Both the position numbers and the translations under genes were made by a program. From Bacillus sp. Xin1 (GTDB lineage: Bacteria; Bacillota; Bacilli; Bacillales; Bacillaceae_G), in NCBI RefSeq assembly GCF_013314535.1, contig NZ_JABUAE010000008.1, positions 62,001-126,000 on the forward strand: DNA of 64,000 bases, written 5' to 3'. Shown here in pieces: positions 16,500 through 25,168 of the stretch. Under the pieces are notes generated by a model. The model made no database searches and was not told the DNA's origin. It saw only the letters and a list, made by a program, of their open reading frames with translations. Within the stretch, counting starts at the first letter, position 1, and the number at the start of each line of letters is the position of its first letter.

Positions 16500-17673
16500 A
16501 AGGTTACGTCATGAACTAAAAAGAAAATGGAAGGCGATTCGTTCTGTAACCGATTGGACAATCGCATTATATTTTATCGTTCCAGCTCTTGTATTTAGTG
16601 GAATTTATTATCGTTCGTTATGGACAAGAGAATTATCTGTGGAAGAACCAGCTTATTTTTTATTAGGTTGGTTTATGTTTTCCTTTGTTACATATTCAAG
16701 GGGGATGCGTTCGTTTTTTGAGCAAGCAGATAGCCTGTTTTTAATTCAACATCCAGTTCATATGCAAAAGTTAATTAAATATGGCATTGTATATACATGT
16801 ATTCGAATAAGTATAACAAATATTATTGTAACAATCATTATGTTACCTATATTGGTTAAGAGTATGGATGCATCCCTTTTACAAGTTGTATTATTTTGGT
16901 TATCCTTTACCGTTTTTCGGTGTGTGTTATCGTTATTGGTAAGATATATGGATGTGCGTGGAGGTAAACGCTGGATATTATGGATTGTAAAGATTATTGT
17001 ATTTTTTATGAGTTTTATTTGCTTGGGAAGTGGAGTGTTTTTAGGTTTTCAGCATCCAGTATATGCAATGCTATTTATTATTGTATTGATTGGAATTAGT
17101 TTGATATTAATAAAAGAAAAAATGAATTATAAGCGTTTCTTTTTTAAAGAAGTTGAAAAAGAAAAGGAAGAAGGAATGCGCTGGACGATGGAAATTATGC
17201 ATTTCAGTGGTCAAACAACAAAGCCAAGTAATAACGCGAGACCATGGTTGTTTCCACGTTCTAAGCATATATTGGGAAAGAAATCTGATTCACGTATTAT
17301 TGAATTGTTTTTCAAGGAGTATTTTCGATCAGGTGCTTCTCTAAGTTTTTATATAAAAATTATTTTTTTGAGTGCAACATCTATAAAAGTAACACCGTGG
17401 TGGATTGCACTTATTATTGTTGTATTTTCGGGTGTTGCTATTGCACGTTATTCAGGAGATCAATGGAATGAGTTTGCGAAAAAAATGTTTCTTCAGTTAT
17501 ATTGTGAACAAGGGAAGTTATTATTGTTAAAAGGAAGGGCCACGATGGGCTTGTTTATTCCGGCTGTTTTAATCTATGGAGCCGTTCTACTTGCACAGTT
17601 TTATTTATTGCCAGCCATCATCATTAGTATCTTATTATTAATAGTAATAGGATGGATTGTATTTTTGCCATAG
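16477..17673 (+). CDS. ABC transporter permease, EcsB-like
   Basis: 398 residues with a basic N-terminus (R-R-L-R-H-E-L-K-R-K-W) and about 8-9 hydrophobic segments, including clusters at 20-40, 55-75, 110-140, 165-215 and 350-395. Length and layout match EcsB (about 408). Translation is coupled to the ATPase by overlap; ATG 16477 has GGCGGGAA upstream. Exported substrate unknown. Confidence 0.78.
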   Translation: MMKQQFYRRLRHELKRKWKAIRSVTDWTIALYFIVPALVFSGIYYRSLWTRELSVEEPAYFLLGWFMFSFVTYSRGMRSFFEQADSLFLIQHPVHMQKLIKYGIVYTCIRISITNIIVTIIMLPILVKSMDASLLQVVLFWLSFTVFRCVLSLLVRYMDVRGGKRWILWIVKIIVFFMSFICLGSGVFLGFQHPVYAMLFIIVLIGISLILIKEKMNYKRFFFKEVEKEKEEGMRWTMEIMHFSGQTTKPSNNARPWLFPRSKHILGKKSDSRIIELFFKEYFRSGASLSFYIKIIFLSATSIKVTPWWIALIIVVFSGVAIARYSGDQWNEFAKKMFLQLYCEQGKLLLLKGRATMGLFIPAVLIYGAVLLAQFYLLPAIIISILLLIVIGWIVFLP

Positions 17674-17700
17674 AAAAAGAGCCGGAATGGCTCTTTTTTA
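17674..17700 (+). terminator. Terminator after Ecs-like operon, bidirectional
   Basis: AAAAAGAGCC / GGCTCTTTTT with a 5-nt loop. The convergent small ORF stops inside its 3' arm. Confidence 0.85.
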
Positions 17701-17775
17701 GTCTGTAATGGACTGATAAATAAAATATAAGAGAACAAAAATGCTCACGACGGAGTACATGACATCTAGAGTCAT
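17698..17775 (-). CDS. Small membrane protein, 25 residues
   Basis: ATG at 17775 is preceded on the minus strand by GAGGAGGA at ideal spacing. The product is 25 residues: a short acidic start (M-T-L-D-V) followed by one hydrophobic segment (Y-S-V-V-S-I-F-V-L-L-Y-F-I-Y) and a polar tail Q-S-I-T-D. A terminator follows directly. The RBS, hydrophobicity and clean stop support a real gene. Function unknown; a membrane-anchoring or regulatory microprotein is possible. Confidence 0.6.
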   Translation of the reverse strand: MTLDVMYSVVSIFVLLYFIYQSITD

Positions 17776-17954
17776 TAAAAATCCTCCTCACTATTGTTGT
17801 ACTTATATTATATGAAATCTTACTATTCCATATTCAAATGAAAAAAATATGAAAGTTAATAAATTTGTAAAGTGCAAAAATTAGCATCATTTTGTATAAT
17901 AGAAGAAACAACGGTTATAAAAATATAAGTAGTGAAAGAGGAGGGAATAAAAAA

Positions 17955-18530
17955 ATGCCAAATTGGTTTAGAAAGACGTTAGTCGCATTAATTACTGTAT
18001 TTACATTTGGCTTAGTGACGCCTCCTTCTATTTTGCTTGATAATGCAAAAGCGGACAAGCCTACAAGGCAACAAAATTTGGAGCAGCCGTCCTATACATA
18101 TGAAGAAAATCGTGAGAGGTTAACCACAGACACCTTTATCACTTATGCGATGCAAGAGGCTGAAAAACAATCCATGCAAAAGTTCGGTTCTAAAATTGGA
18201 CCTGTGATTGAAGATGAGTTTAAAGATATTATTTTACCTAAAATTGAAGAGGCAATCGCAGAACTTGCGACAGATGTACCAGAAGAAACTTTACAATCAT
18301 TAGCAATTTCACAGAAACCAACAGGTGGCAATAATGAAAAGATTTTTCATGTATATGATACAAAAACAGGAAACGATTTACTGCGTTTTCATGTAAGACG
18401 TGATCATCCACCGCAAGATGGATATTATTTTAATTTCCATTACCATCGCTTTGATGATGGTTATACAGCGCATCATGAACTAGGGGATATTTATTGGAAT
18501 ACAAATATGCCGCCGAAATGGCTGTCTTAA
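17955..18530 (+). CDS. ypjP: YpjP-like protein
   Basis: 191 residues from ATG 17955, which follows AGAGGAGGGAA; the upstream extension lacks a site. An N-terminal signal or anchor (F-R-K-T-L-V-A-L-I-T-V-F-T-F-G-L) is followed by a soluble helical region, then a His/Tyr-rich C-terminus (F-H-V-R-R-D-H-P-P...Y-F-N-F-H-Y-H-R-F-D-D-G). The nearby thyA-dfrA pair is the same neighbourhood as ypjP in B. subtilis, supporting the name. Function unknown. Confidence 0.78.
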   Translation: MPNWFRKTLVALITVFTFGLVTPPSILLDNAKADKPTRQQNLEQPSYTYEENRERLTTDTFITYAMQEAEKQSMQKFGSKIGPVIEDEFKDIILPKIEEAIAELATDVPEETLQSLAISQKPTGGNNEKIFHVYDTKTGNDLLRFHVRRDHPPQDGYYFNFHYHRFDDGYTAHHELGDIYWNTNMPPKWLS

Positions 18531-18532
18531 TG

Positions 18533-18566
18533 AAAAAGAACAAGGGTAATGACCTTGTTCTTTTTT
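18533..18566 (+). terminator. Terminator after ypjP
   Basis: AAAAAGAACAAGG (18533-18545) pairs with CCTTGTTCTTTTT (18553-18565). Confidence 0.85.
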
Positions 18567-18595
18567 TGTTTTATAGATGTGAAAATTTAAAGGTA

Positions 18596-18711
18596 AAGAG
18601 GACCTTAATAGCGAGGGGATTGCCTACTCATAAAGCCGAGGGATACTTTGGTGTTCGTAGGAATCCCCCACTTCAAACAGTTTGTTAGAATGTTAAGTGG
18701 GGGTAGTTCAA
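18596..18711 (+). mobile_element. Orphan IS605-like right end (no transposon gene)
   Basis: The stretch ends in a perfect 9-bp hairpin CCCCCACTT (18665-18673) / AAGTGGGGG (18695-18703), then GTAGTTCAA. This is the same hairpin-plus-tail layout as the end of the TnpB element at 14569-14611. Sequence just before the hairpin is also similar (AGGA..ATCC.CCAC.TCAA). No tnpB or tnpA is attached. It may be a deletion remnant, a palindrome-associated mini-element or a free-standing guide-RNA scaffold. The left boundary is a guess. Confidence 0.55.
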
Positions 18712-18793
18712 GACCGAATGGGTTTGTAGTAGAAGTTGCTTATGCGCCTAATGTGGAAATGTGAGGTCGGTAAGAACATTAAGTTCTAATAAA

Positions 18794-18823
18794 AATAGAG
18801 GGAAGTATAGTGCTCCCTCTATT
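18794..18823 (-). terminator. Terminator of the serine hydrolase gene
   Basis: AATAGAGGGA / TCCCTCTATT stem with T-rich tail on the minus strand. It lies 17 bp past the stop codon of the gene ending at 18840. Confidence 0.75.
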
Positions 18824-18839
18824 TCGTATATCGGTATTT

Positions 18840-20297
18840 TTATTTTATTTTCGTAAATGTAAGAGGCTGTGTACTTAACATAGCTGGTACATGTAATTGG
18901 ATTGTTTGGAATTGCCCTTTTATATCCATCTCATAAGCAAGCAACACCTCCATTTCTATTTGGAATAAGTCTAAAGTTGCAGAGAACATATCATAGTGAT
19001 GATGCTGTAGTGGGATTTTCATCTCTGTAAATTGTACATATAATTCTTCATTTTGTTTATATATTTCTAGTGTTCCATATGCAGGGTGTTCGAATGTACC
19101 AGTGTAATCTTTGAATGGATGAGAAGGTATAGTCCCTTGTATTTGTTCTGGAAGTGATTGATTTACCTCTTTCATCATTTCTTTCAACTTATCAGTGTCT
19201 TCTATAGCGCGCTTATGCCAATCAATTGTTTTTAATCCGAGGAGTTCGTCATAGATTTGATTTGCGAGATAACTAGGGAGTAATGTACTTCCCGAGTTCG
19301 TTAATATGACAAGACCTATATTTTCTTTTGGAATAAACGAGACGAGTGCCGTAAAACCATCAATATTTCCGCCGTGATGAATCACTTTATAGCCACGGTA
19401 AGAACTAATAAACCAACCAAGACCGTAACTATTTACTGGTGATTCAGGAGGAGATAAAAGTGGTTGATCAGGAATTGTATTGTGCGGTGTATACATTTGT
19501 TCTAGTAATTCAGAAGATAGTAATTCATGATCTCCTGTTTTTCCTTGATTAAGATGGAACAGTACCCAATTCGCCATATCTTCAATTGTGGAATTGATGC
19601 ATCCAGCAGCTCCTACTGTATCAATATTACGGAATGGTACTTCTTTTATTTCTCCATCTTTCTCAATGTAAGGCAATGCATAGTCATTCGTACTTTGTGA
19701 GTCTGTAATAGAGAAATTCGTTTGTTCCATTTGAAGTGGTTCTAAAATATGTTCTGTTACGTATTGTTCCCATGTTTGATTTGTAATGCTTTCTACAAGA
19801 TGGCTGATTGTTGCATACATTAAGTTGTTATATAAAAAAGCAGTGCGAAATGGTGCATCGAGTGATAAATGCTTTATTTTTTCAACGATATCTTTTCGGG
19901 TTAAGGAAGAGTTGTACCAAAGTGCATCATGACGGCTTACACCAGAGCGGTGGGAGGCTAAATCTCGTGCTGTAATTTGTGAGCTTGCAAATACATCGGA
20001 TAAAGAGAACGTAGGAATATAAGATTGAACAGGAGCATCCCAATCAAACTTTTTTTGCTTTGCTAATAAGCTTAGAGAAAATGTACCGAACGCTTTAGTT
20101 GCAGAGCCGATTGCGAAGCGTGTTTGAGGTGTAACAGCTTCTTTTTTTTCTACATTACGATAGCCAAACCCTTCTGAAATAATAACTTTCCCATCTTTTA
20201 TAATCGCTACAGCAGCTCCTGGAACATTTAAATCTGTCATCATTTTTTCAATTGTTGTTTGTATCGTACTAATAACAGGAGTTTCAATTTGAGACAT
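18840..20297 (-). CDS. Serine hydrolase, beta-lactamase/class C PBP-like
   Basis: About 485 residues. S-x-x-K reads S-A-T-K (A-I-G-S-A-T-K-A-F-G near residue 64), the tyrosine motif is Y-N-N, and the third motif is H-H-G-G-N-I-D-G. These mark the class C beta-lactamase/EstB/D-aminopeptidase fold. No signal peptide, so it is probably cytoplasmic, with a C-terminal beta domain after residue 380. ATG 20297 is chosen because GGAGGTTAG precedes it; the longer TTG start overlaps that site. Likely an esterase or peptidase; beta-lactam resistance is not implied. Confidence 0.82.
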   Translation of the reverse strand: MSQIETPVISTIQTTIEKMMTDLNVPGAAVAIIKDGKVIISEGFGYRNVEKKEAVTPQTRFAIGSATKAFGTFSLSLLAKQKKFDWDAPVQSYIPTFSLSDVFASSQITARDLASHRSGVSRHDALWYNSSLTRKDIVEKIKHLSLDAPFRTAFLYNNLMYATISHLVESITNQTWEQYVTEHILEPLQMEQTNFSITDSQSTNDYALPYIEKDGEIKEVPFRNIDTVGAAGCINSTIEDMANWVLFHLNQGKTGDHELLSSELLEQMYTPHNTIPDQPLLSPPESPVNSYGLGWFISSYRGYKVIHHGGNIDGFTALVSFIPKENIGLVILTNSGSTLLPSYLANQIYDELLGLKTIDWHKRAIEDTDKLKEMMKEVNQSLPEQIQGTIPSHPFKDYTGTFEHPAYGTLEIYKQNEELYVQFTEMKIPLQHHHYDMFSATLDLFQIEMEVLLAYEMDIKGQFQTIQLHVPAMLSTQPLTFTKIK

Positions 20298-20553
20298 TTT
20301 ACTAACCTCCAAATATTATTTTATACTTCCGCACTATAGTTTCTTTGGTAAGGAGTGAAATCCCTCTTAAAAGATGAAAAGTTAATAATTTTGTAAGATT
20401 CATTAAAATTGATATTCCGTATTAGATTTCAGTTAATATTTACTATATTGAAATGTTTTTTATCTATCTTACTGAGAGTTTTGCATGCAGAAATATTTTT
20501 TGTATGATAAACTCCATATAGGAAATAGATGCGAAAGAGGGTTTTTCTTACAT

Positions 20554-21510
20554 ATGAAACATGCTGAATATGAATACTTAAATTTGTGCCGCCATGTTAT
20601 GGAACATGGTACAAAAAAAGAAGATCGTACAGGAACAGGAACTGTATCTGTATTTGGATATCAAATGCGTTTTGATCTTAGTAAAGGGTTCCCTTTACTA
20701 ACGACAAAACGTGTGCCATTCCGCTTAGTAGCTAGTGAACTTCTTTGGTTTATGAAAGGCGATACAAACATTCGTTATTTACTTCAAAATAACAATAATA
20801 TTTGGAATGAATGGGCGTTTAAAAGTTGGGTGGAAAGCGATGCATATGAAGGACCGGATATGACGGATTTTGGACTTCGTTCTCAGCAAGATGAAGAGTT
20901 TAAGAAACAATATGACGAGCAAATGGAAGTCTTTAAAAAGAATGTACTAGAAGATGATAATTTTGCAAATCAATATGGTTATTTAGGAGACGTGTACGGG
21001 AAGCAATGGCGTGCATGGAAAACAACAGCTGGTGAGACAATTGATCAGTTAAAAGATGTCATTGAAATGATTAAGAAAACACCAGATTCCCGCCGTCTTC
21101 TTGTTTCTGCTTGGAACCCTGAAGATGTACCAAGTATGGCGCTTCCGCCTTGTCATACGTTATTCCAATTTTACGTAGCAGACGGAAAACTATCATGTCA
21201 GTTGTATCAACGAAGTGGTGATATTTTCCTTGGCATTCCATTTAATATTGCAAGTTATTCGTTGTTAACGCATTTAATTGCGCATGAATGTGGCTTAGAG
21301 GTAGGAGAGTTTGTTCATACGATTGGAGATGCGCATATTTATACAAATCATTTTGAGCAAGTGGAAAAGCAATTGGCGCGTGAACCACGCCCGTTTCCAA
21401 CGCTAAAATTAAATCCAGATGTAAAATCTGTTTTTGACTTTGAAATGGAGGATTTAACGTTAGAAGGTTACGATCCACATCCTGGAATTAAAGCGCCTGT
21501 TGCAGTGTAA
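20554..21510 (+). CDS. thyA: Thymidylate synthase ThyA
   Basis: 318 residues, the long form found in the B. cereus group with an insertion around residues 85-135. It methylates dUMP with methylene-THF to give dTMP and DHF. Conserved R-T-G-T-G near residue 24, catalytic Cys200 in L-P-P-C-H-T, Q-R-S-G-D near 217, and N-I-A-S-Y. ATG 20554 begins the conserved domain; an in-frame extension to 20485 has no homology signature. dfrA follows 20 bp later, recycling the DHF produced. Confidence 0.95.
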   Translation: MKHAEYEYLNLCRHVMEHGTKKEDRTGTGTVSVFGYQMRFDLSKGFPLLTTKRVPFRLVASELLWFMKGDTNIRYLLQNNNNIWNEWAFKSWVESDAYEGPDMTDFGLRSQQDEEFKKQYDEQMEVFKKNVLEDDNFANQYGYLGDVYGKQWRAWKTTAGETIDQLKDVIEMIKKTPDSRRLLVSAWNPEDVPSMALPPCHTLFQFYVADGKLSCQLYQRSGDIFLGIPFNIASYSLLTHLIAHECGLEVGEFVHTIGDAHIYTNHFEQVEKQLAREPRPFPTLKLNPDVKSVFDFEMEDLTLEGYDPHPGIKAPVAV

Positions 21511-21530
21511 ACACAAAAGGAGATGAAAAT

Positions 21531-22019
21531 ATGATTATTTCATTTATGGTCGCAATGGATGAAAATAAAGTCATCGGTAAGGATAATAAATTGCCGTGGC
21601 ATTTGCCAAGTGAATTGCAATATGTTAAGAAGACAACAATGGGACACTCACTTATTATGGGAAGAAAAAATTATGAAGCGATCGGAAGACCACTTCCAGG
21701 AAGACGGAATATTATCGTAACGCGTAACGGCGATTATCATGTAGAAGGTTGTGAAATTGCGCATTCTGTAGAAGAGGTTTTTGAGCTTTGTAAAGATGAA
21801 GAAGAAATTTTCATTTTTGGTGGAGCGCAAATTTACGAATTATTTTTACCGTATGTAAACAAACTTTATATCACGAAGATTCATCATTCATTTGGAGGGG
21901 ACACATTCTTTCCAGAAATGAATATGAAAGAGTGGAAAGAAGTTTTTGTAGAAAAAGGCGTTACAGATGAAAAGAATCCGTATACATACTACTATCACAT
22001 ATATGAAAAACAACAATAA
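21531..22019 (+). CDS. dfrA: Dihydrofolate reductase
   Basis: 162 residues. Reduces DHF to THF with NADPH. Motifs: D-N-K-L-P-W-H-L-P near residue 18, G-R-K-N-Y near 44, and F-G-G-A-Q-I-Y near 96. Phe96 and Tyr102 are present; in B. anthracis DHFR these have been linked to intrinsic trimethoprim insensitivity. ATG follows AAAGGAGATG. It forms an operon with thyA and is closed by a hairpin. Confidence 0.95.
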   Translation: MIISFMVAMDENKVIGKDNKLPWHLPSELQYVKKTTMGHSLIMGRKNYEAIGRPLPGRRNIIVTRNGDYHVEGCEIAHSVEEVFELCKDEEEIFIFGGAQIYELFLPYVNKLYITKIHHSFGGDTFFPEMNMKEWKEVFVEKGVTDEKNPYTYYYHIYEKQQ

Positions 22020-22023
22020 TTAT

Positions 22024-22060
22024 AAAAAGATTGATGTGGATATTCACATCAATCTTTTTA
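22024..22060 (+). terminator. Terminator of thyA-dfrA
   Basis: AAAAAGATTGATGTG / CACATCAATCTTTTT, 15-bp perfect stem. Confidence 0.9.
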
Positions 22061-22202
22061 TTTGGATAACAAGATAAAACTTTATGAATAAACTTTTTTG
22101 GTGATATAATGGTAGAGGTTGCAAGTTTGAGTAGCCAGAAAAATCCATAAAAGAAAGATTTAAGTTTATTATTTTTTTACTTAGTTAAAGGAGGAGAATC
22201 AG

Positions 22203-24188
22203 TTGAAAAAACTATGGGGATTACTTTTTCTTTGCTTCACACTCATACTAGTAGGATGCGGTAAAGAAGAAAAACCAGCGCAGGCATTTGATACATATGC
22301 AAAAGCATGGAATCAGCAAAAATTTGCAGATATGTATGAGCAATTATCAGAAAATGCAAAAAAAAGTATTTCGAAAAAAGATTTCACTGAGAAATATGAA
22401 AAGATTTATGCAGGTATTGAAGTTAAGAATCTAAAGGTAGAAACAGGAAAAGTAAAAGAGGATAAAGAAGATAAAGGTCCAGTTCCTTTTAAAGTAAGTA
22501 TGGATACAGTTGGTGGGAAAATTTCCTTTTCACATGAAGCAAAGCTTGTGAAAGAGAAAGATGGAGATAAAGAATCTTGGAAAATAGATTGGACTCCAGA
22601 TTTTATTTTCCCAGGGATGACAAAAGACAGTAAAATACGTATGCAAACGTTTCAAGCGAAGCGCGGAGAAATATATGATCGTAATGAAAAAGGTCTCATA
22701 ACAAATGGTACGGCATCTGAAATTGGAATTATTCCAGGGCAATTAGGAGAAACAGCATCACAAACGAAAGAAGCAGTAGCGAAACTACTCAATATGTCTG
22801 TAGAAGAAATTGATCAAAAGCTTGCGGCTAAATGGGTGAAACCAGATTATTTTGTACCAATCGGCATTTTACAAGAAGGTGCAACGCAAAATGATTATAT
22901 TGACTTGCCAGGAGTTTCATCGCACCCGGTAAAAGTTCGTACATATCCATTAGGAGAAGCAGCAGCACACTTAACGGGTTATATGGGGAAAGTAAATGCG
23001 GAAGATTTAAAAACGCTTGAGAAAAAAGGTTATAAAGCAGATGATCCAGTTGGGAAAGCAGGTTTAGAGCAAGTATTTGAAGAGAAATTACGCGGCGAAA
23101 AAGGTGGCCGTGTCTTTATGGAAGATGCACAAGGAAAAGAAATAAAAGATTTAGCAAAAAAAGAAGCAAAAGATGGGGAAAATATTACTTTAACAATTGA
23201 TAGTACAGTTCAAGAAAAAATCTTTAACGAAATGAAGGGAGAAGCTGGTTCAAGTGCAGCAATTAATCCACAAACCGGTGAAACAATTGCGCTTGTAAGT
23301 AGCCCTGCATACAACCCGAATGTATTGGTAAGAGGTGCATCAAAAGTACAACGTGAAGCGTGGAATAATGATCCGAAAAAGCCAATGACAAATCGCTTTA
23401 CACAAGCATCCGCACCAGGGTCTGTGTTTAAAGCAATTACAGGTGCAATCGGTCTTGAAACAAAAACAATTGATCCAAAAGAGGAATTGAAAATTGAAGG
23501 ATTACAATGGACGAAAGATTCTTCATGGGGAAATTATTATGTAACACGTGTAAAAGATGCAAGTCCAATTGATTTTGATAAAGCGATGAAGTTTTCTGAT
23601 AACATTTACTTTGCACAAGAAGCAATCAAAATCGGCAAAGATAAATTTATGAGTGAAGCAAAGAAATTCGGATTCGACGAAAAATTACCAATTGAATATC
23701 CATTCCCGGTTTCAAAAATTGCAAAAGATGGTATTAAAAATGATATTCAAATGGCTGATACAGGATATGGCCAAGGAGAAGTATTAATGACGCCTCTTCA
23801 TTTAGCATTAACATATGCACCAATTGTAAATGAAGGAAACATTCCAACTCCTCATCTGATTAAAGAGGAGAAGCAAGCTAAACCTTGGAAAGAAAATGTG
23901 ATTTCTAAAGAAAATCAAGACATTTTAAAAAATGCGTTAACAAAAGTAATTAATGATGAAGATGGTACAGGGAAAATTGCTAAAATAGACGGAATGACTC
24001 TTGCTGGAAAAACAGGAACAGCAGAACTGAAAGCATCAAAAGAAGCTGATGGGAAAGAACTTGGATGGTTTGCTGCTTTTGATGTAAATGAACCAAGTAT
24101 GATTGTTACAATGATGATTGAAGATGTAAAAGGCCGAGGTGGAAGTAATGTACCTGGCGAAAAAGTGAAACATGTTTTTCAAAAGTAA
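22203..24188 (+). CDS. Penicillin-binding protein, PBP3/PBP2a type (MecA_N + dimerisation + transpeptidase)
   Basis: 661 residues, a class B PBP that cross-links peptidoglycan outside the cell. The N-terminus is a lipoprotein signal with lipobox L-V-G-C (Cys19-20 region), then an NTF2-like MecA N-terminal domain (about 25-140), a dimerisation domain (160-300) and a transpeptidase domain. Active-site motifs: S-V-F-K at 407, S-D-N at 465 and K-T-G at 603. This order matches B. subtilis PbpC (PBP3, 668 residues). TTG start follows GGAGGAG. It is monocistronic with a strong terminator. Confidence 0.92.
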   Translation: MKKLWGLLFLCFTLILVGCGKEEKPAQAFDTYAKAWNQQKFADMYEQLSENAKKSISKKDFTEKYEKIYAGIEVKNLKVETGKVKEDKEDKGPVPFKVSMDTVGGKISFSHEAKLVKEKDGDKESWKIDWTPDFIFPGMTKDSKIRMQTFQAKRGEIYDRNEKGLITNGTASEIGIIPGQLGETASQTKEAVAKLLNMSVEEIDQKLAAKWVKPDYFVPIGILQEGATQNDYIDLPGVSSHPVKVRTYPLGEAAAHLTGYMGKVNAEDLKTLEKKGYKADDPVGKAGLEQVFEEKLRGEKGGRVFMEDAQGKEIKDLAKKEAKDGENITLTIDSTVQEKIFNEMKGEAGSSAAINPQTGETIALVSSPAYNPNVLVRGASKVQREAWNNDPKKPMTNRFTQASAPGSVFKAITGAIGLETKTIDPKEELKIEGLQWTKDSSWGNYYVTRVKDASPIDFDKAMKFSDNIYFAQEAIKIGKDKFMSEAKKFGFDEKLPIEYPFPVSKIAKDGIKNDIQMADTGYGQGEVLMTPLHLALTYAPIVNEGNIPTPHLIKEEKQAKPWKENVISKENQDILKNALTKVINDEDGTGKIAKIDGMTLAGKTGTAELKASKEADGKELGWFAAFDVNEPSMIVTMMIEDVKGRGGSNVPGEKVKHVFQK

Positions 24189-24196
24189 TACATAAG

Positions 24197-24230
24197 AAAA
24201 GCTAGCTCTTAAAAAAGAGCTAGCTTTTTT
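24197..24230 (+). terminator. Terminator after PBP gene
   Basis: AGCTAGCTCTT / AAGAGCTAGCT with a 4-nt loop, flanked by A and T runs. Confidence 0.9.
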
Positions 24231-24316
24231 GTACAAGTTAAATAATGAAATGTGAACATTTCATGAAAAAAGACGAAAGATTTATTTACTTACGAAAAAA
24301 AAGTAGCTATTTTTTA

Positions 24317-24361
24317 TTGACAGAAAAAGAATGTTTTTGTATTATACTTACATAAGGTAAG
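24317..24361 (+). promoter_or_regulatory. azoR promoter with overlapping operator-like dyad
   Basis: TTGACA (24317-24322), a 17-bp spacer and TATTAT (24340-24345) form a near-consensus sigma-A promoter. The dyad CTTAC-N5-GTAAG (24347-24361) lies over the expected start site, where a repressor would act. Azoreductases in Bacillus are often repressed by thiol-sensing MarR/DUF24 regulators such as YodB, but no regulator is identified here. Confidence 0.6.
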
Positions 24362-24421
24362 CGATTTACTTTTTAATTAAAAATCTCAAATTAAAGATAA
24401 ATATTAAGGGAGAGAATAAAA

Positions 24422-25057
24422 ATGACAAAAGTACTATTTATTACAGCAAATCCAAATTCAGTAGAAGCATCATTCGGTATGGCAGTAGGAGAAGCTTTCA
24501 TTGAAGCGTATAAAAATGAACATCCACAAGATGAAGTGGTGACAATTGATCTCTTTAACACAACAGTACCAGCACTTGATGCAGAAGTATTTGCAGCTTG
24601 GGGTAAATTTGCAGCAGATGAAGGCTTTGAAACATTAAGCGAAAGCCAACAAGAAAAAATTGCAGCTATGAACACAAACTTAGAAACATTTATGAATGCC
24701 GATCGTTATGTATTTGTAACGCCAATGTGGAACTTCAGCTATCCACCAGTAGTAAAAGCATACTTAGATAACTTATCTATTGCAGGTAAAACATTTAAAT
24801 ATACTGAAAACGGACCAGTTGGTTTATTAGAAGGTAAAAAAGCACTTCATATTCAAGCTACAGGCGGTGTTTACTCTGAAGGCCCATATGCAGCAATGGA
24901 CTTCGGTCGTAACCACTTAAATGCAGTATTAGGATTTATGGGTGTATCTGATGTAGAATATCTTGCAGTTGAAGGTATGAATGCAAATCCTGAAAAAGCT
25001 CCTGAAATCAAAGAAGCAGCAATTGCAAATGCTCGTGAATTAGCAAAACGCTTCTAA
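24422..25057 (+). CDS. azoR: FMN-dependent NADH-azoreductase
   Basis: 211 residues of the flavodoxin-like AzoR family, which reduces quinones and azo compounds by two electrons using FMN and NADH. Visible: F-I-T-A-N-P-N near the N-terminus (phosphate loop), T-P-M-W-N-F-S-Y-P-P near residue 99, and Q-A-T-G-G-V-Y near 143, all typical. ATG follows AAGGGAGAG. It is monocistronic under its own strong promoter; the likely role is detoxification of electrophiles. Confidence 0.93.
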   Translation: MTKVLFITANPNSVEASFGMAVGEAFIEAYKNEHPQDEVVTIDLFNTTVPALDAEVFAAWGKFAADEGFETLSESQQEKIAAMNTNLETFMNADRYVFVTPMWNFSYPPVVKAYLDNLSIAGKTFKYTENGPVGLLEGKKALHIQATGGVYSEGPYAAMDFGRNHLNAVLGFMGVSDVEYLAVEGMNANPEKAPEIKEAAIANARELAKRF

Positions 25058-25070
25058 TATAGAAAACTCA

Positions 25071-25105
25071 AAAATGTCCAAACGCTTGTCGTTTGGACAT
25101 TTTTT
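25071..25105 (+). terminator. Terminator after azoR
   Basis: AAAATGTCCAAACG / CGTTTGGACATTTT perfect 14-bp stem. Confidence 0.92.
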
Positions 25106-25168
25106 CTTCTTTTTCCTTCGTTTGTCTAGTATAATGAATGACGGAATGAGAATAGGTGGGGGTTCTAT

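Noticed and set aside
18840-20297. Beta-lactam resistance gene
   Set aside because: The protein has the class C fold motifs but no signal peptide and a long C-terminal domain; a peptidase or esterase is more likely.
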